NCBI GenBank assembly: GCA_032718475.1
Contig: JAUCBJ010005556.1
Coordinates: 1-41,886 of the forward strand
Source: Nemertoderma westbladi
Taxonomy: Eukaryota; Xenacoelomorpha; Nemertodermatida; Nemertodermatidae
Reading direction: 5' to 3'
DNA: 41,886 nt
Both the position numbers and the translations under genes were made by a program. Below the pieces are notes generated by a model, which was given only the letters and a program-made list of their open reading frames with translations, searched no databases and had not been told where the DNA came from. Positions 18,831 to 29,175 of the stretch are shown one piece after another (the stretch's first letter is position 1; each line of letters starts with the position of its first letter).

Positions 18831-21800
18831 GGGTTCCTAAACACACCAGCGTGCTAGTTTCGGTGTTCCCTAACGGGTTCCTACCCACACCAGCGTGCTA
18901 GTTTCGGTGTTCCCTAACGGGTTCCTACCCACACCAGCGTGCTAGTTTCGGTGTTCCCTAACTGGTTCCTACCCACACCAGCGTGCTAGTTTCGGTGTTC
19001 CCTAACGGGTTCCTACCCACACCAGCGTGCTAGTTTCGGTGTTCCCTAACGGGTTCCTACCCACACCAGCGTGCTAGTTTCGGTGTTCCCTAACTGGATC
19101 CTACCCACACCAGCGTGCTAGTTTCGGTGTTCCCTAACGGGTTCCTACCCACACCAGCGTGCTAGTTTCGGTGTTCCCTAACTGGTTCCTACCCACACCA
19201 GCGTGCTAGTTTCGGTGTTCCCTAACGGGTTCCTACCCACACCGGCGTGCTAGTTTCGGTGTTCCCTAACTGGTTCCTACCCACACCAGCGTGCTAGTTT
19301 CGGTGTTCCCTAACGGGTTCCTACCCACACCGGCGTGCTAGTTTCGGTGTTCCCTAACGGGTTCCTACCCACACCAGCGTGCTAATTTCAGTGTTCCCTA
19401 ACGGTTTCCAACCCACACCGGCGTGCTAGTTTCAGTGTTCCCTAACGGGTTCCTACCGACACCAGCGTGCTAGTTTCGGTGTTCCCTAACGGGTTCCTAC
19501 CCACACCGGCGTGCTAGTTTCGGTGTTCCCTAACGGGTTCCTACCCACACCGGCGTGCTAGTTTCGGTGTTCCCTAACGGGTTCCTACCCACGCCGGCGT
19601 GCTAGTTTCGGTGTTCCCTAACGGGTTCCTACCCACACCGGCGTGCTAGTTTCGGTGTTCCCTAACGGGTTCCTACCCACACCGGCGTGCTAATTTCAGT
19701 GTTCCCTAACGGGTTCCAACCCACACCGGCGTGCTAGTTTCAGTGTTCCCTAACGGGTTCCTACCCACACCGGCGTGCTAGTTTCGGTGTTCCCTAACGG
19801 GTTCCTACCCACACCGGCGTGCTAGTTTCGGTGTTCCCTAACGGGTTCCTACCCACACCGGCGTGCTAGTTTCAGTGTTCCCTAACGGGTTCCTACCCAC
19901 ACCGGCGTGCTAGTTTCAGTGTTCCCTAACGGGTTCCTACCCACACCGGCGTGCTAGTTTCGGTGTTCCCTAACGGGTTCCTACCCACACCGGCGTGCTA
20001 GTTTCAGTGTTCCCTAACGGGTTCCTACCCACACCGGCGTGCTAGTTTCGGTGTTCCCTAACGGGTTCCTACCCACACCGGCGTGCTAGTTTCGGTGTTC
20101 CCTAACGGGTTCCTACCCACACCGGCGTGCTAGTTTCGGTGTTCCCTAACGGGTTCCTACCCACACCGGCGTGCTAGTTTCGGTGTTCCCTAACGGGTTC
20201 CTACCCACACCGGCGTGCTAGTTTCGGTGTTCCCTAACGGGTTCCTACCCACACCGGCGTGCTAGTTTCGGTGTTCCCTAACGGGTTCCTACCCACACCG
20301 GCATGCTAGTTTCGGTGTTCCCTAACGGGTTCCTACCCACACCGGCGTGCTAGTTTCGGTGTTCCCTAACGGGTTCCTACCCACACCGGCGTGCTAGTTT
20401 CGGTGTTCCCTAACGGGTTCCTACCCACACCAGCGTGCTAGTTTCGGTGTTCCCTAACGGGTTCCTACCCACACCGGCGTGCTAGTTTCGGTGTTCCCTA
20501 ACGGGTTCCTACCCACACCAGCGTGCTAGTTTCGGTGTTCCCTAACGGGTTCCTACCCACACCAGCGTGCTAGTTTCGGTGTTCCCTAACGGGTTCCTAC
20601 CCACACCAGCGTGCTAGTTTCGGTGTTCCCTAATGGGTTCCTACCCACATCAGCGTGCTAGTTTCGGTGTTCCCTAACGGGTTCCTACCCACACCAGCGT
20701 GCTAGTTTCGGTGTTCCCTAACGGGTTCCTACCCACACCGGCGTGCTAGTTTCGGTGTTCCCTAACGGGTTCCTACCCACACCAGCGTGCTAGTTTCGGT
20801 GTTCCCTAACGGGTTCCTACCCACACCAGCGTGCTAGTTTCGGTGTTCCCTAACGGGTTCCTACCCACACCGGCGTGCTAGTTTCGGTGTTCCCTAACGG
20901 GTTCCTACCCACACCAGCGTGATAGTTTCGGTGTTCCCTAACGGGTTCCTACCCACACCAGCGTGCTAGTTTCGGTGTTCCCTAACGGGTTCCTACCCAC
21001 ACCAGCGTGCTAGTTTCGGTGTTCCCTAACGGGTTCCTACCCACACCAGCGTGCTAGTTTCGGTGTTCCCTAACGGGTTCCTACCCACACCGGCGTGCTA
21101 GTTTCGGTGTTCCCTAACGGGTTCCTACCCACACCGGCGTGCTAGTTTCGGTGTTCCCTGACGGGTTCCTACCCACACCGGCGTGCTAGTTTCGGTGTTC
21201 CCTAACGGGTTCCTACCCACACCGGCGTGCTAGTTTCGGTGTTCCGTAACGGGTTCCTACCCACACCGGCGTGCTAGTTTCGGTGTTCCCTAACGGGTTC
21301 CTACCCACACCGGCGTGCTAGTTTCGGTGTTCCCTAACGGGTTCCTATCCACACCGGCGTGCTAGTTTCGGTGTTCCCTAACGGGTTCCTACCCACACCG
21401 GCGTGCTAGTTTCGGTGTTCCCTAACGGGTTCCTACCCACACCGGCGTGCTAGTTTCGGTGTTCCCTAACGGGTTCCTACCCACACCGGCGTGCTAGTTT
21501 CGGTGTTCCCTAACGGGTTCCTACCCACACCGGCGTGCTAGTTGCGGTGTTCCCTAACGGGTTCCTACCCACACCGGCGTGCTAGTTTCGGTGTTCCCTA
21601 ACGGGTTCCTACCCACACCAGCGTGCTAGTTTCGGTGTTCCCTAACGGGTTCCTACCCACACCGGCGTGCTAGTTGCGGTGTTCCCTAACGGGTTCCTAC
21701 CCACACCGGCGTGCTAGTTTCGGTGTTCCCTGACGGGTTCCTACCCACACCGGCGTGCTAGTTTCGGTGTTCCCTAACGGGTTCCTACCCACACCAGCGT

Positions 21801-22658
21801 GCTAGTTTCGGTGTTCCCTGACGGGTTCCTACCCACACCGGCGTGCTAGTTTCGGTGTTCCGTAACGGGTTCCTACCCACACCGGCGTGCTAGTTTCGGT
21901 GTTCCCTAACGGGTTCCTACCCACACCGGCGTGCTAGTTTCGGTGTTCCCTAACGGGTTCCTATCCACACCGGCGTGCTAGTTTCGGTGTTCCCTAACGG
22001 GTTCCTACCCACACCGGCGTGCTAGTTTCGGTGTTCCCTAACGGGTTCCTACCCACACCGGCGTGCTAGTTTCGGTGTTCCCTAACGGGTTCCTACCCAC
22101 ACCGGCGTGCTAGTTTCGGTGTTCCCTAACGGGTTCCTACCCACACCGGCGTGCTAGTTGCGGTGTTCCCTAACGGGTTCCTACCCACACCGGCGTGCTA
22201 GTTTCGGTGTTCCCTAACGGGTTCCTACCCACACCAGCGTGCTAGTTTCGGTGTTCCCTAACGGGTTCCTACCCACACCGGCGTGCTAGTTGCGGTGTTC
22301 CCTAACGGGTTCCTACCCACACCGGCGTGCTAGTTTCGGTGTTCCCTGACGGGTTCCTACCCACACCGGCGTGCTAGTTTCGGTGTTCCCTAACGGGTTC
22401 CTACCCACACCAGCGTGCTAGTTTCGGTGTTCCCTGACGGGTTCCTACCCACACCGGCGTGCTAGTTTCGGTGTTCCCTAACGGGTTCCTACCCACACCA
22501 GCGTGCTAGTTTCGGTGTTCCCTGACGGGTTCCTACCCACACCGGCGTGCTAGTTTCGGTGTTCCCTAACGGGTTCCTACCCACACCGGCGTGCTAGTTT
22601 CGGTGTTCCCTAACGGGTTCCTACCCACACCGGCGTGCTAGTTTCGGTGTTGCCTAAC
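18831..22658 (+). repeat. 44-bp satellite array, 87 units
   Basis: Units read GGGTTCCTACCCACACCGGC then GTGCTAGTTTCGGTGTTCCC then TAAC. From the first unit at 18831 to the last base at 22658 the length is 3828 bp, exactly 87 times 44, so no net insertion or deletion has accumulated. Units differ by point changes: A or G in ACACC[A/G]GC, G or T at the first base after TAAC, CCCTAAC or CCCTGAC, GTTTCGG or GTTGCGG. These markers repeat at 616 bp (14 units) in the right half and at 308 bp (7 units) near 19383/19691, giving higher-order repeats. Every unit carries TAG and TAA in some frame, so it is not coding. Confidence 0.98.
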
Positions 22659-23632
22659 TTGTATTCGTATTAGTATTTTTCACTCCAGTTCGACAAATTA
22701 AATTACAATAAACGGAACAGAATATTTTAAATAACGTAATTGCACAATAAAATGTTGGAGGGAGAAACCACCAAGGCAAATTGCTCTTACTGGTGGCGAG
22801 AGTTATTGGGTGCTGACTATGTTTAAAAAATATATTTATTTTAAAAATTATAAAGCTAAAAGTAAAATAAAACTATGCTTAAACAGTAATTAAAGCTCGT
22901 GCAGTATTATAATGTAATGTGATGGTAGGTTTAATTAATTAATGTTGAGCAGATGGCTAAAATCAATCTCAGATATTGCACGGTTAAAAGAAAATAAGCA
23001 GATTTGCACCACACGAAACTTCAGTAAGTCTTATTTTTTATTCATACACCGTTTTACTCTTTAAATTTACTCATTTTAAGAAAATTTTCACCACATTCAA
23101 TACCGTAGTGAAGTAATGCAGAATGTACTCACAATAAAACTGCATCTGAAATTTTAAATCATGATGGTTACGGTCACCTACGCTTCAATGTTACACTTTT
23201 TTTATATTAAGGAAACTTTCCAATGCAGTTTTTCATCAGACGTTTCTTTTTAATGTTATAATTTTGTAGGGAACTATTCAAGCATATTGTTGCAAATGTG
23301 CAATCGTGATATCAAACCGTTCTTTATTGGTTTGGTATTATTCACTCACAAAAATATATAATTATTCTACCGATTCTCCACAAGTTAAGTAAAATCCTAA
23401 AAGAAGGCCAAAATTTATTCAGTTCTAAAAATGTGTTTAACTAAAAACTTTATTAAAAGCCCCCACGACATTTGCCACTGAGGCAACAACGGCCCATAGA
23501 GAATGGCCCCCAAAGGTAAATTAAAAAAAGTTCATTATTATACTTACTTATCATTATACTCATTATTATTATACTTAGTTCATTATATACTTATACTTTT
23601 ATTTTATTAGGAATTGATAAAATTAATGTGGC
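22659..23632. other. AT-rich spacer after the satellite
   Basis: No gene is seen. The sequence is AT-rich, with TTATTATACTTA-type simple sequence around 23530-23600 just before the decayed LINE. Confidence 0.5.
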
Positions 23633-24044
23633 AAGGATGGTGTGCTTGGGCATTTGGATGACTTCTGTTACATTGGGGTAATGTATACGTAAATTAGGGT
23701 TTATTGTGTCTAATGCAATGGACTTCTCCAACAAGATCCTATATAGCATTGGAGGTGTTTGTTTCATTTTGTCCCCTTTAAGCTTGAACTGAGCCGCCTC
23801 CTTATTGCATGCCATTTCTTTTCCCATGAGGACCATCGCGATCTTGTGCTTTGGTGCCCTCAAGGAGAGAATAAGCATGATGGGCAGCCCATGGCTTTCT
23901 TGAGACACATCTTATAGGACACTCATCTTGAAAATGCGGATAATCACACAAAAGTTATGGGTGATAGTGAGATGTGGCAGCGTCATTTTGCCGAGAAGGG
24001 GGCCTGGCAGTCAGTGCAGCGGTAATGCAACATGGTGATTATCT
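23633..24044 (+). mobile_element. LINE copy 4, heavily decayed
   Basis: From AAGGATGGTGTGCTTGGGCA, through GATGACTTCTGTTAC, TATAGCATTGGAGGTGT and ATGGGCAGCCCATGGCTTTC, to GGTAATGCAACATGGTGATT, this parallels the C-terminal part of LINE copy 1 with internal deletions: about 410 bp against about 640 bp in copy 1. No frame survives. It is the oldest copy by eye. A 105-codon frame on the opposite strand is a shadow. Confidence 0.75.
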
Positions 24045-25570
24045 ACATACAGATATACACTCAGTTATTTATGCTCGCACCAAGTAATGACCTTCTCCTG
24101 TTTCAAAACCTGGAAGACTCCTATGATGTTAATGAGGTTGCTGCAGCAGAAAGCTTGGGGAACAACTCTCATTGAAAGCTTATTGAGAACCGGTACCTTT
24201 GCTGCTTTTCAGTTATATTGATGATGAAATTCAGACAACCATTGCATCTGCAATGTATAATAAATCACCTCGTGCCACAGATGTATGTGATGTTGAGACT
24301 AAGGATGTACAGAACTTTAAGGATGTTGGTGTTAGCACATTTCGTAACTCCACAAGGATGTACAGAACTTTAAGGATGTTGGTTTTAGCACATTTCGTAA
24401 CTTCACAAAGTTTTTGTAAGTACGCAGTCACTCAGCATGTTCCTTGCGCTCTCTATACGTTGTGATTTTCTATCCTCCTCATTTGAATAAGGTGCAAGCT
24501 TTTAGTGTCATCAATGACTGTGCTGGGCATGAAGTTAAGGTGGTTCTAACTGAGGATGATATTCAGCACCAAACCAAACCATCACAAACTGTTAGATATC
24601 AATCACTGTGGTATACCTTATAACTAACTGAGTCCTAGAGTAGTTTAATTTGTAGTAATATTTTCTGGACTAAATCTATCATGCATTACCTTTTCGCGTA
24701 TATATTATATATACCAAGTAGTTGTTATTGCAAGTAACCATTCAAATTAAAGCTAGTTTCCATATGAGTCCAACAGTATATTCCATTGTTTAATGCAAAG
24801 ACCGACCGCAGATGATTGGCAATATCATCACAATGATGTGGTATATTGACATATAGGTAACTCGTTTTTTTCTGGCTTCCACAGAAACCAGGGGGGCTGT
24901 GAAGTTTCTGTCATCATTGTTCACCAATTTCGTTAAAATTTATGAACTTAATCAAATAATTATCCATCTTGGCACTCTTGTAAGTTCCTCACAGACCTGT
25001 GTGTGTGGCGCCATAGTGGATCCGACAGCTCTCCAGCTCTCCATGCTCTAACATGCAAGCATACAAAAATTCGCTATACCTGTCGCGGACTTTGAATTGA
25101 TGCCATTTTTCAATGTGGCGCGGTCTTCAGAAATCCCTGCATTTCTTGAACCGATTTGACTGTGCCTCATTGATGGTAAACGGTCGGATGGTACTACTGT
25201 CCTCAATCCCATTGTCTGCACATCTCCCACTAATCTAGGATTTCACCTGCTATAGCCATTGTCTGGAACCATCCTACCATGCCATAGCCTACCGTGATGG
25301 TTCATTTTGACCAAATTCGCAGATGAGTAAAAGTTAGTCAAGTGTATGACTACTGTGAACTGATTCCTAAAGATCCAAAAATTCAACTAGTTGCGGTTGT
25401 GGCCTTTGGGTCGAGCACTATGGACTTTCTCCTTGAACTTGACTGACATATAGAATAGATGAGCGAAAATAAGAGGACCATTGGAGCATCTGCATCAACT
25501 CATTGTTGGGGTCTTTTGTGTAGTGAGGTAATGCTGCTCGTTTCAAGAAAACATTTGGCCAAGGGGACAA
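24045..25570 (+). pseudogene. Eroded coding-like sequence of unknown origin
   Basis: The base composition is more balanced than in the flanks, and short plus-strand stretches read like protein: CDVETKDVQNFKDVGVSTF near 24300, VINDCAGHEVKVVLTEDD near 24510 and LIPKDPKIQLVAVVAFGSST near 25370. They are broken by stops and shifts. A 53-bp tandem duplication (24301-24353 and 24354-24406) lies within it. It looks like an old transposon or retroelement gene; I do not recognise the family. Confidence 0.3.
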
Positions 25571-26609
25571 AGAAATCTTGAGACTTGGATTTGGTATCGT
25601 CTATTTCCATTCCCCTTTGTACTCTCATTACTTTGCCTTCCCTCTCCTTTTATTCTAACATTAATTCATTATATTCTTTACTTTTTATCATGTGCTCTGT
25701 TCATTTTATCTTATCTCGGTTAATTTCATCCTTTATTGTGCATACCACTCTTAATATTGATGGGCGAAATACGTAAACAATTTTATTCTTAAATTATTGT
25801 TACTTTTTCGCTCAAATATACCCCAAAATCGGGACAAAAGGGGTACTTTGTTCCATATGGAAAAACAGTGACCAAATTATTTAACATTGAGTAAGACAGC
25901 ATCAAGAGTTGAAGAGTGCAGTAATTTTAATCGCAGTAACTATGAAACCAATATAGTAAAATACTACAGTTCAATTAATTTTGTAGCATTAAATCTCACT
26001 TTTATTAAATTCTTCTTAAATTTTTCTTTTAAATTAAATTATTAAATTATTTTTTAAAGATTTTTTTATTAAAGAACACAGCAACAAAAAAGTGCCAATT
26101 TAAGAATAAAATTAAGTATTGCATGGTAAAAAGGAAGTATAACATTTATTTTTTCAATATTCCCTCGTCTCTTTATTAACCACACTGGTAAATATCCCAC
26201 TCGGTAAATAAAAGGCCTCGAGAATGGCGAATACAAGTTCTACCTTTGACCAAAAGCAGCATAAATGTAACTAGAGAAGTGAATAATTCGTTTGTTTGTA
26301 TGTATCCCAGTCATTTTATCATTTTGTAGATTTCATAGGACACATAATTTGATGAAATTGTATTGTTGGTAATTAAAGAAAGGAATTGAACCCTGTATGA
26401 ACGAAACATGTAAATATTTCCTGCGCAGTTCCCAATGAGAAAGGAAATAAATCAGAACTTATGAGAAAATCTAATGTTAATGTGTAGCAGTGCTTAATAT
26501 GGATAAATAACTGCAATGTTTCCAGTTTTACAAACTTGAAATTTTCTTGAGAAGAAGAATGATGCGTTGTTTCATTATAAATTATGCAGAATTACAATAA
26601 TATTTGAAG
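25571..26609. other. AT-rich upstream region of the channel gene
   Basis: No gene is seen. It is very AT-rich (long A/T runs at 25990-26080). The promoter and 5' UTR of the channel at 26610 should lie here, but I see no convincing core promoter. A stop codon at 26598-26600 precedes the channel frame, so the first exon boundary or 5' UTR lies at or before that point. Confidence 0.4.
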
Positions 26610-27989
26610 ATGAAGTTCTCGTTGTCGATGCAATTTGGCTTAATTTGCATGACATTTGCGAATTCACAAAGAGAAGTGAATGGAGAAAATACGACAACTA
26701 GTAGTGGTGAGGTAAACACAGAGCAAGGAAATCTGAGAGATGATATAAAACCAGAACGCCGTCAAAGAATTGATGATGACGTCATGATGCACATCTCAGA
26801 CCTAAAAATGGAGCTATTTTCAAATTATCATAAAGAAATTCGTCCCCTAAGAAATCAAGAAGAGAAAATAGAAGTTCAATTGAATGTCGTAATTAACGAC
26901 ATTATTGAGGTAAGTCTAGTGGAGGCTAGTATTCTTCTATCAGTTTCTATCACAATGTCATGGTATGATGATTATCTTAGATGGGAACCAGAACTTTATG
27001 GAATGATTACTGATATTGATGTATCACCTACTGAGGTTTGGTCTCCCCGCGTCAACATATTAGACCTAGAGATAGCTTATGTTGGAGATTCTGTCAACTA
27101 TGGGGTAGTTCATCATAATGGTATGGTGATTACGTACCTCCGACAGTTCATAAGAGTGAGTCAGCTTTTATCAGCAAGATATTTTCCATATGACATACAA
27201 CTTGTCAAATTTGCATACCAATCCTGGACATATGATGATAAAAAGGTTATTCTGAAGTGGCATCCAAACATGAGGCACTCTGTAGCCAGTGTGCGAATAT
27301 TAAACAATGAATGGGTTTGGAGCAATGCTACAATCAGTGAAGCAAAAGCATCAGAGAAGCTCCAATCTGATGATAATATTCATTCTTTCTCCCAGTTGAC
27401 ACACAACATTGTGCTGTCTCGACAGACACGCTTCTACTTTAGATTCATCATTTTCCCATCAATAGTGATTAGCGCTTTAATTCCTCTCATCTTTATCCTT
27501 CCCGGAACAGACAATGGCCCGCGTATTGGTTTGGGCAGTGGTCTGTTCTTTGCACAAATGATCAACCTTGTTATGATACAAAATTTCTTACCGCCAGCTG
27601 CAAAGGAACCACCACTGGTTTCTGAACTTTACTTTTTGAATGTAACAATTACCCTGATAACAGTGGCTGCTTTAATCATCGTAGCTCAGCTAAACAGTAT
27701 AGCCAGAAGGCTTGATAAAGATACCAAAAACATCGGGATTAAATTTCTCAGGATAATTTTTGGATTCGGTGATCCTATTTTGTTCGTGTCATCCGCAACA
27801 TTTGTTTGTGTTACCAACATTACTATAATGCACTTACTATTATCAACAGGACCATCACCGGATTCTTTGTTGTCTAGCATATTAACCAAGAAGAATGCTA
27901 CCGAAGTTATCAAGATAGATAAAGAATATGATTATGATTTCTTTGAATATGATGGTTGGAGTGATGATGTAGTGGTGGATATAGTGTAG
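26610..27989 (+). CDS. Intronless pentameric ligand-gated ion channel lacking the Cys-loop cysteines
   Basis: The first ATG of the frame is at 26610, giving 459 residues. Residues 1-19 look like a signal peptide. The extracellular domain has the nicotinic-type word WYDDYLRWEP (118-127), VWSPRVN (143-149), FPYD (192-195) and SWTYDD (205-210), whose Trp aligns with the ligand-binding loop B Trp. Four membrane helices follow: M1 about 275-297, M2 305-328 (RIGLGSGLFF...FLPP), M3 338-361 and M4 390-411. In nAChRs the signature cysteines flank FPxD at -7 and +7; here these are Gln185 and Val199, and the extracellular domain has no cysteine at all, nor the loop-C Cys pair. The M3-M4 loop is only about 28 residues, and a 48-residue acidic tail ends DDVVVDIV. 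It should form a pentameric channel at the cell surface; ligand and ion are unknown. There is no intron across 1.4 kb. Confidence 0.9.
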   Translation: MKFSLSMQFGLICMTFANSQREVNGENTTTSSGEVNTEQGNLRDDIKPERRQRIDDDVMMHISDLKMELFSNYHKEIRPLRNQEEKIEVQLNVVINDIIEVSLVEASILLSVSITMSWYDDYLRWEPELYGMITDIDVSPTEVWSPRVNILDLEIAYVGDSVNYGVVHHNGMVITYLRQFIRVSQLLSARYFPYDIQLVKFAYQSWTYDDKKVILKWHPNMRHSVASVRILNNEWVWSNATISEAKASEKLQSDDNIHSFSQLTHNIVLSRQTRFYFRFIIFPSIVISALIPLIFILPGTDNGPRIGLGSGLFFAQMINLVMIQNFLPPAAKEPPLVSELYFLNVTITLITVAALIIVAQLNSIARRLDKDTKNIGIKFLRIIFGFGDPILFVSSATFVCVTNITIMHLLLSTGPSPDSLLSSILTKKNATEVIKIDKEYDYDFFEYDGWSDDVVVDIV

Positions 27990-28073
27990 ATGCAATGGCA
28001 ATGGTATGGTTCATTTTGAAATGAACATCTATAATTATGGTTTGTCTTGCATTATGTATATGTAACTGTACGA

Positions 28074-28097
28074 AATAAACAATAAGCTCAAAAAAAA
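28074..28097 (+). promoter_or_regulatory. Poly(A) signal followed by a genomic A run
   Basis: AATAAA at 28074-28079 lies 85 bp after the channel stop codon and is followed 11 nt later by eight A (28090-28097). The first fits a normal polyadenylation signal. The A run at the expected cleavage point also fits the remnant tail of a processed retrocopy. Confidence 0.6.
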
Positions 28098-28688
28098 GTA
28101 ATAATGTAATGATGTTAACTTATAATATAATGGTGATTTTGACAATTAATTCTGTTCATTAGTTTAAATTATTTGTAAGGTAAGTAAGGCTAGTTATTGG
28201 CCTATAATTAATTACTTCAATAATTATTCTACCATATTTTGCTTAAGAAGAATAGTTGTACCTTGTAATGGATAATTTATAAACTCTCAAGATTTTTTTC
28301 AATATTGAATACCGAAGTTATATTTGTAATTATAAAACGGGCCTAATTTGCAGTATCCTTCAACTGAGGTCCACTGACCTGCATAATCTCCTAATCCGAG
28401 ATTCCTCCATGGTCTCCATCCACCGCGCACAGGGGCGCAGCCACGTTCCCAAAAGTGGGGGGGGACGATAAAATTCCAAATATGTAAAAACATTTGAACT
28501 TGTTTGGGAAAAACCTGATTTATGAGCGTTCGAGAGTTGCATGTATTTTGCTTCGGTTCCGGTGCAGGCAATTTATTCTACTTAATAAATATACAATATT
28601 TTTGAACATTTTGTTTATGTATGAATTTATTGTATTACGTACTAGTATTATTTTATATAATACATATATACAGTATACATGTACTAAT
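28098..28688. other. Non-coding 3' flank of the channel gene
   Basis: No gene is seen. CAGGGGCGCAGCCACGTTCC followed by AAAAGTGGGGGGGGACG near 28429-28465 resembles the terminus of hAT-type transposons, but no matching opposite end is visible nearby. Short frames here have no recognisable domain. Confidence 0.35.
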
Positions 28689-28957
28689 AATAATATGCTA
28701 TAAACAAAATAAAAACCAATATCTTACAAAAAGAAAATTTTTCTTTTACAAATTTTCGACTCGACATGAGTCTTATTCATGTACAGTGTTTACTTCCATA
28801 AATATGATTACTGTACATTAACATTGTCACTGTGTACAGTAATCATATTTATGGAAATAAATACATGAATAAGACTCATGTCGAGTCGAAAATTTGTAAA
28901 AGAAAAATTTTCTTTTTGTAAGATATTGGTTTTTATTTTGCTTTATAGCATATTATT
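28689..28957. repeat. Long near-perfect inverted repeat, arms about 125 bp
   Basis: The left arm 28689-28816 (AATAATATGCTATAAACAAA ... ATTACTGTAC) pairs with the right arm 28834-28957 (GTACAGTAAT ... GCATATTATT) around a 17-nt spacer. Over about 120 bp the only clear differences are one base near the outer end (TAAACAAAA against TAAAGCAAAA) and a small length change around CATGTACAGTGTTTAC. A transcript would form a long double-stranded hairpin. It contains no coding frame of note and could be a recent fold-back transposon or a hairpin RNA locus. Confidence 0.92.
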
Positions 28958-29175
28958 GTTATTATATTTACAAACCGGATCTTGCCCTCACGGTTGTTTT
29001 CAATCCGATTATACCGGTACAATTAATTATATATACATGTACTTTTGTACTATAATACTATTGTACAGTATATAATAGGTATTGTACTGTATTGTTGCCC
29101 AGATACTGATAAGTTACATATTATAATGTAGAATAAATGGACTCCATCACAGCTCAACGGAAAATATGTAACATT

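Noticed and set aside
18831-22658. Possible CRISPR-like array
   Set aside because: The units are directly adjacent 44-bp repeats with no unique spacers, in an animal genome; it is a satellite.
23591-23908. 105-codon minus frame
   Set aside because: Antisense to the decayed LINE copy 4; no domain.
26604-26609. Start of the channel at 26604
   Set aside because: That codon is TTG; the first ATG in frame is at 26610 and begins a good signal peptide.
28429-28470. hAT-like terminus CAGGGGCGCAGCC
   Set aside because: Only one end is visible; no inverted partner or 8-bp duplication was found, so I do not call an element.
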